From Anastrepha obliqua (Eukaryota; Arthropoda; Insecta; Diptera; Tephritidae), in assembly GCF_027943255.1 (NCBI RefSeq), contig NC_072893.1, forward strand, positions 127,223,784 to 127,287,783: a DNA stretch of 64,000 nt. The letters run 5' to 3'. Below the pieces are notes generated by a model, which did not search any database, was not told where the DNA came from, and saw only the letters and a program-made list of their open reading frames with translations. Shown here piece after piece: positions 32,169 through 43,990 of the stretch. The position numbers were made by a program, and so were the translations under genes. The number at the start of each line of letters is the position of its first letter. Position 1 is the stretch's first letter.

Positions 32169-34650
32169 TCTTATATATAAAATTCTCGTGTCACGGTGTT
32201 CGAACTTGAACTCCTCCGAAACGGCTCGACCGATTTTTGTGATCCTTAGCGTGATTGTCGGCCAGGGTGGAGAATCGGCCAACATCTATTTTTCATCCCC
32301 CTAAATGTTAAGGGGTGTCTGGGATATAGGTCAAAACGTGGACCCGGGTAACCTTCGGATGTGTATATACAATATGGGTATCAAATGAAAGCTGTTGGTG
32401 AATGCTATAGTTCAGAGTATTTTTCATGCCGCTCCGTGACTAGGGTCTCGAGATAGAGACCAAAACGTGGACCCTAGAATGTGTTTGTACAATATGAATA
32501 TCAAATTGAAGCTGTTGGTGAATGCTTTAGTTCAGAGTATTTTTCATGCCGCTCCGTGACTAGGGTCCCGAGATAGAGACCAACACGTGGACCCTAGAAT
32601 GTGTTTGTACAATATGGATATCAATTGGAAGCTGTTGGTGAATGCTTTAGTTCAGAGTATTTTTCATGCCGCTCCGTGACTAGGGTCCCGAGATAGAGAC
32701 CAACACGTGGACCCTAGAATGTGTTTGTACAATATGGATATCAATTGAAAGCTGTTGGTGAATGCTTTAGTTCAGAGTATTTTTCATGCCGCTCCGAGAC
32801 TGGGATCTCGAGATATAGGTCAAAACGTGGGCCCGAGTAACCTTCGGATGTGTATATACAATATGGGTATCAAATGGAAGCTGTTGGTGAATGCTTTAGT
32901 TCAGAGTATTTTTCATGCCGCTCCGTGACTAGGGTCCCGAGATAGAGACCAACACGTGGACCCTAGAATGTGTTTGTACAATATGGATATCAATTGGAAG
33001 CTGTTGGTGAATGCTTTAGTTCAGAGTATTTTTCATGCCGCTCCGTGACTAGGGTCCCGAGATAGAGACCAACACGTGGACCCTAGAATGTGTTTGTACA
33101 ATATGGATATCAATTGGAAGCTGTTGGTGAATGCTTTAGTTCAGAGTATTTTTCATGCCGCTCCGTGACTAGGGTCCCGAGATAGAGACCAACACGTGGA
33201 CCCTAGAATGTGTTTGTACAATATGGATATCAAATGGAAGCTGTTGGTGAATGCTTTAGTTCAGAGTATTTTTCATGCCGCCCCGTGACTAGGGTCCCGA
33301 GATAGAGACCAAAACGTGGACCCTAGAATGCGTTTGTACAATATGAATATCAAATTGAAGCTGTTGGTAAATGCTTTAGTACAGAGTATTTTTCATGCCG
33401 CTCCGAGACTGGGATCTCGAGATATAGGTCAAAACGTGGGCCCGGGTAACCTTCGGATGTGTATATACAATATGGGTATCAAATGGAAGCTGTTGGTGAA
33501 TGCTATAGTTCAGAGTATTTTTCATGCCGCTCCGTGACTAGGGTCCCGAGATAGAGACCAACACGTGGACCCTAGAATGTGTTTGTACAATATGGATATC
33601 AATTGGAAGCTGTTGGTGAATGCTTTAGTACAGAGTATTTTTCATGCCGCTCCGAGACTGGGATCTCGAGATATAGGTCAAAACGTGGGCCCGGGTAACC
33701 TTCGGATGTGTATATACAATATGGGTATCAAATGGAAGCTGTTGGTGAATGCTTTAGTTCAGAGTATTTTTCATGCCGCTCCGTGACTAGGGTCCCGAGA
33801 TATAGGTCAAAACGTGGACCCGGGTAACCTTTGGTTGTGTATGTACAATATGGGTATCAAATGAAAGCTGTTGATAAGTGCTTTAATACGGGGTAATTTT
33901 CATACCTATTGATGACTAGGGTCTCGAAATATATGCCAAAACGTGGACCCGCCGTGTCTTTGCACCGAATTAAACCAAACTTACACACATTGTTAAGTAA
34001 GTATTGAAAAGTTTGGTTGTAATTCGGAGCACTGGCAACGGGTACAGCGTTCTTTTGAACCAGTCATAATGTCGCTTACTTTTTTAACGCTTGGGGCGGA
34101 ACTGAACTGTCAAATTGACAGTGTGAGTTACAATGTGTCAATATTTCTTTCTGATTTGGATGCCATAAGGAAAAAACGTAAGTGCAACATGTAAAAATTG
34201 TTTGTGAATTTTTTTGGAGTGGATTTTGGACAGTGAATAATTTCTTACGAAATTTGAGAATTTAATGTGAAATCCGAATTATGTGTTCGTGGAAAAAACA
34301 ATTTTTTTCGTTTTTTTTTTGAAAAATATAAATGGATAATGGTTAAAAAAGCTCCAATGCTTAATAAAACATATAAATTGAAACGAAAAATTCATGGATG
34401 ATCAGGAAAAAAGACGATTGTTTATTCATATGCGTTGATTTGAAATTTAAAAACAATCTTCTTTTTTCCTGATTTTCAATTTATATTTTATATTTACTCA
34501 AAAACAAATAGAAAAACAAAAAATATTGTTTATGCCAAAGCGCTTGAATAAAGAATAAAGAAATAAATAATATGAAAACCATATCTTTTCTGTTCTAAAC
34601 CATATCTATTCTATTTTAGTGTGCCCAGCGAAGGGGGCCGGGTTTGCTAG
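32169..34650 (+). mobile_element. Candidate non-autonomous Helitron with internal tandem repeats
   Basis: The left end starts TCTTATATATAAAATTCTCG right after an A; the right end finishes GGGCCGGGTTTGCTAG right before a T. Helitrons begin TC, end CTRR, insert between A and T and make no duplication; all four hold here. A short GCCC...GGGC stem could form the terminal hairpin (34623-34638). The TCTCGTGTCACGGTGTTCG and CGAAACGGCTCGACCGATTTT blocks at the left resemble Helitron-like repeats of other insects as I remember them. No Rep/helicase frame is present. The interior is a tandem array (32340-33880) plus about 700 bp of A/T-rich DNA. Confidence 0.6.
32340..33880. repeat. 120/129-bp two-type tandem array
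   Basis: GCTGTTGGTGAATGC begins at 32391, 32511, 32631, 32751, 32880, 33000, 33120, 33240, 33360, 33489, 33609, 33738 and, diverged, 33867. The intervals are 120 or 129. The longer unit contains GATATAGGTCAAAACGTGGGCC and a CCTTCGGATGTGTATATAC block; the shorter has GATAGAGACCAACACGTGG and CCTAGAATGTGTTTG. The order of interval types is A A A B A A A A B A B B. Copies within a type are often above 95% identical. Both periods are multiples of three, so short repeating frames (33316-33537, 33565-33786) are by-products. Confidence 0.92.
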
Positions 34651-35520
34651 TTGTATATATAAATACATATTTCTTTATGGCAAATTTGGCATTGCTGTGT
34701 TAAGATGGTGAAAGGATAGTAATTTAAGCCCATAGAAGTTTAGAAAAATTGTATATCTCATAAGCTTCAGACTCCTTCTGTAGTTACAGCATTGAAGGTT
34801 GTCAATTACTTTATTCGCATGTTTTGAATATTTTGAAAATCAGTTGCAGACACTTTCTTGTCTCTTTTTATCTTCCTCTATTCAAATTTGGATCGAATAT
34901 CAAAGTCAGTCGGCTATTTGGCCCTCGACGCTTAGCCATTTGGCCAAACTGAAGTATGAGCAGTGCCTCTGAACCGTCAATATAGGTTAAGTTGGGTTGA
35001 ACTGGTTAATTTGCAGTCACGCATAAACCGGTTCGATCCATAGCGATACCGGATTGAGTTCATCCATTTATTTAGAAATGTCAAACAAAACAATACTAAA
35101 TATAGGATATTCAAACCTTTCACAATGAAGAACACTCACAATTCATGTAGAGAATAGAAACCAATGGCTTCCCATAGTGCAAAGCTGACTTCCCTTTACT
35201 CAAAATTTGTTTTACCATTTCACACTAATCTAGAAAGGTAATAATAATGAGTTGATGCTTCTGAATCACCTTCTGATATCACTGAGTTCAGCAATTCCGT
35301 ATTTCTAATGAGAGCTGCACTAAGCATACAGAAACTAAGAACATTAACAGTTAAAGTCATCTCTAACCAAATTTAGCTTACCTACAATCAAAGCTTCCTA
35401 AATGCAGCTTTTCGAAAGAAGGCCCCATATTCAGACACTGGTTGTGATAGTCGATACTTTCTATACAGTAACTCCGGATTTATCCGATCCTTCATCGTCT
35501 CCATCGAGAGCTACACTTAT
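34651..35520. other. Unassigned DNA
   Basis: No gene is recognised. A GGTTAAGTTGGGTTGAACTGG stretch near 34986-35006 is of the kind common in dipteran repeats. Confidence 0.5.
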
Positions 35521-35812
35521 GCGGGCCAACACATGGAGTAGATGTAGTTTTCACACCGAGTAGAAAGAGTTCGTTGTGCTTCCACACACTTAGTAATGCA
35601 TATAGCGAATTGTTTTAGTCTTAAGGAACTTTGAGCGCTTCAGTGACTTCAATGACTTCAGCTTTCCAAGCTGAAGGCCCTCGCCTCATTTGAAATGGTG
35701 TTTTTTGGGTGTCACTGAAGTCACTTCCCTATATGAATTACGAAGAGTGTTGAAGCACAACAAATTCTTTCTACTCGGTGTGCAAACTTCATCTACTCCA
35801 TGAGGTGGGGGC
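35521..35812. repeat. Imperfect inverted repeat, ~90-bp arms
   Basis: The left arm (35521-35612) contains CATGGAGTAGATGTAGTTTT, CACACCGAGTAGAAAGAGTT and GTTGTGCTTCCACAC. The right arm (35728-35812) is its inverse with about 85-90% match. The loop is about 115 bases and itself contains a CAGCTTTCCAAGCTG palindrome (35659-35673). This could be a foldback element or the source of a hairpin RNA; no terminal duplication was found. Confidence 0.75.
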
Positions 35813-37127
35813 CTGAAGGAAGTGAAGTCGATGCCCTGAGAACTTAAAAAAACAAGAATGCAGGCACTTAAACAATACAGCGTCAAAACACTTCTTCAAT
35901 CTAGAATAGCTTCATAGCTGGGCATCATATTTTACATTAATGCACGTGTATAAATCCACATATGTACCCATATGTTTGTCAGCTCACTAGCTCCACTACC
36001 AGCGACCTCCGACTACACCCAAGCAAACCAATTAGACGAACGAACAAAGAAATTTTCGCTTAAGGCATTTGAAGATAAGAAAATGATATCCGACGCTGGC
36101 GGTAGGAAAATTGATGTGCGAAGTCAAAGCGCAATTGCAAATTTGTGGATATTAAATAGCATTAGCGAACGAGCATACAAAGCTAGCTGACTGGAAGAAA
36201 ACTTTAACTTAAGATTATACTTAGATATGTGATATTTGCATTTGTGTGTGTGTGCCGTACATTTGGGCATATGTAACATGCAAGCATCCTAATTTGAAAG
36301 GCGACGTGTGACTTCCCAGCGGGAAAACCTGCTAGTGCAGTACTGGTACTGGGTCGATGCTGGTGTATTTAGAATATCTAGAATTCAGAGTAAATTTTCT
36401 TACGAAAAAAGACGTGTTTTTAGTTCAAAGCTACGTTTTATATATGCCGTTACGAAGCAGTAGTCTATATGCTAAGCTGGGTTTTTGAAGAAGCAGTAAC
36501 AAAAGCTATTTTTAGCATTATTATATTCTTCTCACTTTTATAATTTATAAATTTCATATCCGGCCAAATAACTTGCATTCACTCAGCACCCAACTGCAAC
36601 ATAAACAGCGAAGTCTTTCATAATTTGTAAACACCGTACACCTTCTGAACCAGAAATTACGCCTAGCGGGTTTTCCCCGCATGTTGACGTGTAAGTAGGC
36701 GACGTAAAATTGATTTTACTCAGCGGTGACAAGCAAGTAAATTGCCTCATGTAAAAATTGCAATATATGAAAGTGCAAAGAAGCCATTTTGACAGCAAAA
36801 ACAACAAAAAGAACAGAAACCGAAACCACTAACTACGACGACAATTTTCACGGTGAATAGCTATTTTCCTTCTTGAATAAATTACGATACTCCCGCTGAT
36901 TATAGTACAGCAACTAGAGGTGAACAAGCACCGCAAGGGGAAAAGGAAAAGGGTATGACGGATTAGGTAATCGCATAAATAAATATTTAGTCAAAATTAT
37001 ACGATATTTTGGATTATTAATACAAAAAGTGCGCGCGCTTATTCTTACTTTTGTACTTATCTTTATATTTGGTTTTCTTTGTGTCTTTATTCGTTTCTTC
37101 ATCTTTATTCGCATTTTTATATTTATT
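35813..37127. other. Unassigned DNA
   Basis: Frames at 35972-36190 and 36583-36807 have no recognisable family. The last 90 bases grade into T-rich ATCTTTATTC-type sequence before the microsatellite. Confidence 0.5.
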
Positions 37128-37191
37128 TTTATCTTTATCTATCTCTAACTCTATCTCTATTTCTATCGCTATCTTTATCACTATCTTTATC
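37128..37191 (+). repeat. TATCTC-type hexanucleotide microsatellite, left part
   Basis: Imperfect hexamers (TATCTC, TATCGC, TATCTT, TATCAC). Positions 37152-37191 match 41327-41366 at 37 of 40 bases, the first 24 being identical. It abuts the 3' tail of the R1-like LINE. Confidence 0.9.
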
Positions 37192-37564
37192 TTTTTTTCT
37201 GTTTTTTTAAGGAGGTTGAAATCAAAATGTCAGAAACATCTCAAAGGTGCCAGCACACCAATGGTATGTGGGTCACGCTCCCACTAATACTATAACAATC
37301 CTCCACCTCGGCTAGTTCTACCCTGGGACCACAAATGTATAACTTCTGTGTAGAGCCGCGTTTATGTCCGAAGACACAACAGGTACCCGCGTCCAGGTTT
37401 CTCTCCTTTAGGCGTATGAAGGCTATACACCGTCGATAGTCTCAATTACTCCCACTATGTTTATAGGTGGTCCAAAGTAAAGGAGGCATCGGAAAGCTTG
37501 TATTAGTATTATCTTAATTCACTACCGTCTTGTCTTCTGTATGATACTGTATTGAGTGTTTCAC

Positions 37565-40278
37565 TCAAACGTCTGTGCTTGTTGTCGGTTCGTCAGAGAC
37601 TGTCCGCCTTCTCTGTTGAAACGCTTTGCGTTCCCAATCAATATGGCGAAGTCGCGTCATAATCTTACCTGCAAACGTTTGCGTTGCCTCCCACTTACCG
37701 CTGGTTGCACACATATCTCGTATCGGGGTGCTGGAGGACGGTTGATGACCCAGGGCTTGCTCCAGTATAGCTCGTTCCTCTCTAAAGCGGTCGCAATAAA
37801 ACTTAACGTGTTCTGCGTTTTCGTCTGTATTCGGGCATTTTGGACAGGAAGGGCTGTCTGCCAGCTTAAAACAGTGCAGGTATTCCTGAAAACAGCCATG
37901 TCCGCTGAGCAACTGTAAAAGGTGATAGTCGGTGTCTCCATGTTTTCTCATTAACCACTCATCAACACGTGGTATGAGTCTGTATGTCTGGAGAATTGCC
38001 GTAGATTAGACTTTTTGGTCCCCGCCGTCTGCGATTTCCCTGAGGCCCTCCTGTATTAGGGAGAAGTCGCGTTAGGGCACCATTGATAGAAGCCGCTTTG
38101 GAACTTGTATTTATTAAATGCTGCCTGAAACAAAGTCTTTTGTCGATCCAAACCCCAAGATATTTGATCGCCTTTTTCGAGACTATACGGTGTGTACCTT
38201 TTTTCAGCTCAAAGGACTTTCGCCCTCCAGCACCTATTAGAACTGCCTCGGTTTTGTTACCGGCTAAATCTAACTTAGCCTCGTTAAGCCATCGTTGCAC
38301 TCTCGCTGCAGCATCGTTGCACTTTTCCTTTAAGTGGTCCAGTTTCCTATCAACTACCACCAGAGCAATATCGTCGGCGTATCCCACAATTTCGGCGTTT
38401 GGCGGGAACTTCACCTTCAGGACTGCTTCGTACATGATGTTCCACAAAGTTGGTCCCAGCACTGAACCTTGTGGTACACCACCTAAGACCTTGTACGTTT
38501 TTTGACCATTTTCAGTTTCATATCGCAGAATGCGGTCACTTAGATAACTGCTGATAATGCGGACAAGGTAGGCTGGTATGATGCTAGGAGGGCCGTGATG
38601 ATGCTAGGCCAGTTTTCCGAGTTAAAAGCATTTCTAACATCTAGGGTGATCACTGCGCAGAACTTTCTTGCCGATCTTCCCGAACTTATAGCCCTGTGTG
38701 CTATTTCCACAACCGTTCTTATTGCATCCACCGTAGATCTAGCTTTCCGGAAGCCGAATTGGTTGTCTGAGAGACGTGTCGAGCCTTCCAGTTGCTCCTG
38801 AAGTCGTTCGCAGATAATGCTTTCCAGTACCTTTCCCACTGTGTCCAGCAGACATAGGGGTATGACAGATGTAGATTGGGTTGTTTACCCGGTTTAAGCA
38901 GGAAAACCAGACGTTGTATTTTCCATCTCGCTGGGAACTTTTCTTCGGTAAGGCATGCCGTGTATAGGACTGAAAAAATTTCCGGAGTTGACCGTATTGC
39001 TTCTTTTAACGCTATATTGGGAATCCCGTCAGGCCCGGGGGCTTTGCTATCCTTTATCCTCGTTAAGGTCCAAAGAACTTCTTCTTCCGTAACTTATTGA
39101 ACCATTGCAATTTCTCTTATTACGCTATGTTGTGAGTCCCCTGCTTCCTGTGGGGGAAAGAGTACTGAAACTATTTTTTCCATTAGTACCGGACAGGTCG
39201 GCTGTGGCGCTCTTGGTCCTTTAATTTCGCTCATAACTATCTTGTAAGCTAATCCTCAAGGATCATTGTCGGCTTGCTCTCGCAGCTCCTTAAAGCAACG
39301 ATTTTTGCTTTTTTGTATTGCGTTTTTAAGCCACAATTTTCGGCATATATAATCACTCTGAAGTTCATCGTAGTTTGTACGACCTAGCGCTCTTTGAGCT
39401 TTTCTTCTAGCAGAGTTACTATCCTTACGTAGTTTAGCTATTTCATCTGTCCACCAATATGCTGGCTTTCGGTTTCCCCGGCATCTGGATCTTGGCATCG
39501 TTTCGTCGCATGCTCTTTCTAATCGCACGGCTATTTCTTCTGTCATCTCCTCTGCTGGTTTGCTGAAGATGTATGTGTCTGCCCATACTTGTCTAAAAGC
39601 CACTGCGTTAAAATCTTTTTGTTTCCATCTTTTCTTGACTGTCTTAGATGCAGTCCTCGGCATTACAGTGCATACATCCATTACAATGGCCAGGTGGTCG
39701 CTATGAGTATAAATTGACTCGTCCAATTTCCATTTTGTGCGATTCGCTGTGATACAATCAGAAAATGCTAGGTCAATTATAGAGCGCCCTCTAGTGCAAT
39801 TACATGTATATACCCCCGGAGTGTTGAGCAATACAAGGTCCATTGCTGCAAACGTTTCTTCTACAATTTTCCCTCTTGCGTTTGTATACGTGCTGCCTCA
39901 ACCTCTGGACCATGCGTTGAAGTCACCTGCAATTAGAATAGGTCGCTTACCCCTAAATTCTAGCTCTAGTGCCGCCATCATCGAAGTAAAGTTTTCAATT
40001 GACCATCGTGGAGGTGCATAACAGCTCACAAAGAAAATGTCGTCCAACTTCATCCACGTGAACCCCTTACAAGGTGTGGACATCTTGCTCTGAGGAACTT
40101 TGTCGTTTACCGCCCAGATTACTGCTTGTTCTTCGGTGTCTACTATCCAGCTGTGCGAGTTCATCATTTGGAAGGGCTCCGAAAGCATTGCGATGTCTAA
40201 TTTCTTTTCGACGGCTGTTTTCCCGAGTAAGTCCTGCGCAGCTCTGCAGTGGTGGGTGTTGAGTTGCAGGATTCTCAT
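37565..40278 (-). pseudogene. R1-like ORF2: endonuclease, reverse transcriptase, Cys/His tail
   Basis: It starts MRILQLNTHHCRAAQDLL at 40278. Endonuclease motifs: IAMLSEPFQ, SCYAPPRWS, PILIAGDFNAWSRG and YTHSDHLAIVMD. Reverse transcriptase: DSKAPGPDGIPN, then frame-shifted CLLDTVGKVLESIICERL, SDNQFGFRKARSTVDAI, ITLDVRNAFN (motif A), GGVPQGSVLGPTLWN (motif B) and EIVGYADDIAL (motif C). YLGVWIDKRLCFRQH follows. The C-terminal block reads LLQLLSGHGCFQEYL, CPKCPNTDENAEHVKFYC, the usual R1-clade Cys/His tail. Defects: two TGG-to-TGA changes (39898-39900, 39256-39258), TAA near 39094, frameshifts near 38860 and 38590, and a deletion of the connection region near 37965-38030. Confidence 0.9.
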
Positions 40279-41318
40279 CGCTTGATTTTACGTACCGCTT
40301 CTTGGTAGCGCGGGCATTTTGTTCTGCCAGCCTTGTGTGCTCCATCGCATAGTGCGCATTTTTCTGCATTTCTACAGCTCGCTGCCATGTGGCCGTCCTC
40401 CCCACAACGACCTCTGATACCCGGCAGCGTATCCATCCCATCTTAAGGGAACCGAGCGCCAGAACCTTTTGAGCTTCCACAACGTGCAACGAAATGTAGG
40501 CTGATTGGGTACCGGTACGTGGCATGCATACTTTTGATGGCAGATTTATCTGGCCTCTTTATCTGACCTTGCTCTGCTATCGCGTCCAGCAACTCTACCT
40601 CCGAATTCAGTTCTGTTATAAGGTCCTTGCATTGTAGCGTGATGCAATGGGTTTTTAAGTTGACTGTTGCAACACCATTCAGGGCTTTTTTGACAGCAGA
40701 TTGACAACTAGATTATTCGCTGTCCTTGTTTCTTTTGAGCTCTATCAATAGCCCTCCTTTTTGCGTGGGTCTCATTGTCCTAACTTTATCGCCGAATCCG
40801 CTTAGCATAGCGTTCGATTTGATAGCGCGAAGCATGTCCGCGTATGTTGCACCTTCCTCCTTTCTTTCGATAATGATCACATCGGAACGCGGGCGAAGTG
40901 AGCCGTTGGTCTTCCTATTGTTTGCCGGCTTCTTTTTGCTTTGCACTTTCTGCCATTTTTCTCTATAATCCTTGAGGGGTAAGTTCTGTGGAGATTTCGA
41001 CCTTCTCCTCTTGGTGTCTGGCGATATTTCTGTTCCGTGGACTGCATTAGGACTAGTTTTAGTTCTAAGTCTTTTTGCGGATAGAGTTGCAGTGTTTTCA
41101 GCCGCCGTTGTTTTCCTTGTATGCGCTGGTGCAGACCTAGCCCCGGTGGTGCGCTCATCGATTTTCTGCTGTATTGCTACCTCTGTGTGTGCACGTTTTA
41201 TAATGCTACACATTTTCCTGATGTCACCATGAACATTTCGATGGGATTCAACGTACTGTAAAAGACCGTCGATATCCTTTCCCATGCGCTCTATCAACTC
41301 CACTAACACCCCTGTTTT
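40275..41318 (-). pseudogene. R1-like ORF1, gag-like protein, 5' truncated
   Basis: The frame LVELIERMGKDIDGLLQYVE comes in directly from the microsatellite with no upstream start, so the N terminus is probably missing. A Lys/Arg-rich middle (RRRSKSPQNLPLKDYREKWQ) is followed by EEGATYADMLRAIKS, a segment often seen before the RNA-binding fold in R1 gag. After a nonsense codon at 40713-40715 and two frameshifts come Cys/His knuckles RCGEDGHMAASC and CALCDGAHKAGRTKC. It ends in a TGA overlapping the ORF2 ATG (40275-40278). It would package the element RNA. Confidence 0.82.
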
Positions 41319-41326
41319 AGGCGCAT

Positions 41327-41655
41327 TATCTCTATTTCTATCGCTATCTTAATCTCTATCTCTATCGCTATCGTTATCTCTATCTCTATCTCTATCGCTA
41401 TCTTTATCTCTATCTCTATGTCTATCGCTATCTCTATCGTTATCTCTATCTCTATCTCTATCGCTATCTCTATCTTTATCCCTATCTCTATCTCTACCTT
41501 TATCTCTATCTCTATCTTTATCTCTATCTCCATCTCTATCTCTCTCTATCCCCATCTCTATCTTTATCTCTATCGCTATCGCTATCTCTATCCCTATCTC
41601 TATCTCTACCTTTATCTCTATCTTTATCTCTATCTCCATCTCTATCTCTATCTTT
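41327..41655 (+). repeat. TATCTC-type hexanucleotide microsatellite, right part
   Basis: About 55 imperfect hexamers (TATCTC with TATCGC, TATCTT, TATCCC and TACCTT variants). Repeat-encoded frames on both strands (IEIEIK, RDRDRD, ISISIS patterns) are artefacts. It abuts the 5' end of the R1-like LINE and ends near AATTCATTTTGAGAC. Confidence 0.95.
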
Positions 41656-43229
41656 AATTCATTTTGAGACACCCGTTACACTACACATTCCTCTGCTTAC
41701 GTCTACTAGTTTTTCGCTCATAACGCTTACCGCCTAAGCGAACGCTGCAAATGACATTTTTGCAAGTTACGTGCAAAAATAGAATTTCCGTGGAAATCTA
41801 TTAACTCTTCAGTGTGCATGTATGCGATAATTAGGTACTTACACTTCCAAATACAAGTCTGTTACGCCCCTACAAAGTTTCACACTTATACATTTATTTA
41901 ATTTTCATTATTCAGGCCCCATATGCTTCAGACTTGCCCACGTTTCTTATTACTTACACTCATACTATATTTCCGTCTCTAACATACGAAAGGACACAGC
42001 CAGTCATTTGAAATTTGCTCGAAACTTCTGCGTAATGTCATAATTTGTACGAAATGTAGCAACAGCCGGATAATGATTTGAATTCTTGATGCGTGAATGC
42101 AGTGTGTGAGATTAGAGAATCTTTGTGTATGTGAAAATCCATGCGTGAATTGAGAAATTTTGTTTGTGCATACGTACGCGTTGCTATGAGTGGGCGTTGT
42201 GATTGTACAAATTGGTTTCAATTGCCGTTCGGCAATCTTATTTTCCATCAATATTTTTGTATAAATTGAAATGATATTTTTCGCACTTTATCTTAGGAGT
42301 GAAAATCCACATTTTCGGAGGTAAGAAATCACGATCTAAAAAATGTGTGCTAATATTAACGAATGATTGCTCGCATGAAGCGCAAAATGACTATGTTGAT
42401 TGGGGATTGATTAGCAGAGACTCCGAATTTATGACTGCCACTTTATATTGTATTTTGCGATTTTATTAGAACTCCTACCTCGCCCTAAGTAAACGGTCCT
42501 TATAGTCCACAATACTTTATCTTTACTGTGGGAACATTCTAGTATATCTAAAATATTTGTTTAAACACAGAAAGCAAGCAGTTGATCAGGATTTTTAAGA
42601 CAGCAAAGTAAAGTCCCCATAAATATTGACAAGAATCCGTTGTTTTTTGTTTTATATAAAAGGTTTTTTTGTTTAGTACTAATTTTTTTTTATAATTTTT
42701 TTTTGTTATATAATATTTAGTATTTATAGTATAAAAAATAATAATAATTTTTTTCGTAAAATTCTTTGCTTACAAAAAAAGTTTTTTTCATTTTTTCCAA
42801 ATTTTTATAGACAATGTAATTCATTATAAATTTCAGTGGAAAGAGCATTTAATCGCCTTTACAACAAAATCAATCTTTTAAAAATCATTCAAAAAGTTTT
42901 GAAAATGTAAATTTCTATTTTTCGGAGATCTTATTTTAGATATATAGAATTGGTGGATCCCAACCATATTTTTCCTTTTCTAGTTATTTACACGCATTCA
43001 TTTTAATAATTTTTCGAACCCCGAAGTCTCATATCTCGAAATTGGGGGCTAACTCCGAAAATCGGAGAAATTGCTCTTTTACTTATGACTCAATCATGAA
43101 AAAAATTGAGTTGATCCAATACCTAGCATAATATAGCATATTATTATTATTAGCATAGTATACTATAGCATATAGTACAATATAGCACAGAATAGTAAAC
43201 ACAATCATCAGCTTTTCGTTTGATATCAG
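41656..43229. other. Unassigned AT-rich DNA
   Basis: No gene is recognised. A TATAGCATA-type simple repeat lies at about 43128-43195. Confidence 0.5.
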
Positions 43230-43234
43230 ATATG

Positions 43235-43990
43235 CTCATAGCTCCAAAGCAGCCTTCAATGTCATCTCACCATCGTTTTCTCCGCCGGCTTCTTCTTCTG
43301 TCGACTTGTGAATTTCTTTCGAAGATCCTTTTTATAGCTCTATCGTTGCTCATTCATAGAATCCTCTGCGGCTTGATGTACCTGATTACATTTGCACCGA
43401 TAGTAAGTGTGTCTAACTTGTCGTTGTGCCGAATGCGGTAAGTACCGTCTTCAAGTCGTACAGGACCATATATTTTTCTTGGAATCTTTTTTAAAATAAT
43501 TTAACTGATTAGTTTTATTGGATTTCAGCACCCAGACTTCGCATTCGTATGTGAGTGTAGGTCTTATGACAGTTTTGTATATTCGTAGTTTCTGGTTTGT
43601 AGAAAGTAAATTCTCTACTTCATCAGTTTTGATGCGTGAAGTAAGGTTTATTTTCAACTTTTATCCTGTCTTGTATGGCGATAGATATATCTTTCTGTGC
43701 GCTCAACATAACCTCAAGGTACCTAAATTCATTGACCATTTCAAAGCTATAGCTGCCGACTTGTAAGTTATGTGTTGTGTAGCTCGCTGCACCTTCGATA
43801 TATTTAGTTTTTTCTTCGTTGATGATAAGTCCTACTATCCTTGCAAATAATTCTAGATGCATAAATGTTTCTTGCAGAGCCTGTTTGTTTCTGGCCATAA
43901 TTACGATGTCATCCGCATAGGCACACATTTTTCTAGATTTGCAAAAAATTGTGCCTCCGGGTATAGAACCCTATAACTTACAAAGGCAGG
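43235..43990 (-). pseudogene. LINE reverse transcriptase palm/thumb fragment
   Basis: The minus strand from about 43930 reads CAYADDIVIMARNKQALQE (motif C, YADD intact), VGLIINEEKTKYIEGA (motif D) and VNEFRYLEVMLSA (motif E). A frameshift then leads to KLRIYKTVIRPTLTYECEVW and KSNKTNQLNYFKK, the standard region after the RT. Lower-quality similarity continues to about 43240 (YRIRHNDKLD- and NVIRYIK-like). It is 5' truncated and has several stops. The family resembles that of 5140-5510 and 8480-8985 more than the RTE-like one. Confidence 0.78.

Larger units (their letters stand above)
37192..41326 (-). mobile_element. R1-like LINE inserted in a hexanucleotide microsatellite
   Basis: On the minus strand the element runs from 41326 (5', probably truncated within ORF1) to an A-rich 3' tail ending at 37192. 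It encodes a Cys/His gag-like ORF1 and an ORF2 with endonuclease, YADD reverse transcriptase and a C-terminal Cys/His motif. ORF2 begins at an ATGA overlap with the ORF1 stop, as in the R1 clade. Both ends are buried in the same TATCTC-type repeat in the same phase and strand, with an approximately 40-bp flanking direct repeat (37152-37191, 41327-41366). R1-clade members are known for target specificity (rDNA, telomeric repeats, some microsatellites). This copy is defective. Confidence 0.87.

Noticed and set aside
33316..33786. Repeating 73-residue frames within the tandem array
   Set aside because: Unit lengths of 120 and 129 are both multiples of three, so frames repeat automatically. Most units carry TGA at the same place, and no start context or family similarity exists.
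41303..41672. Long frames encoding IEIEIK, RDRDRD and ISISIS repeats on both strands
   Set aside because: They are translations of the hexanucleotide microsatellite. A period of six keeps any frame open, so openness is no evidence of coding.
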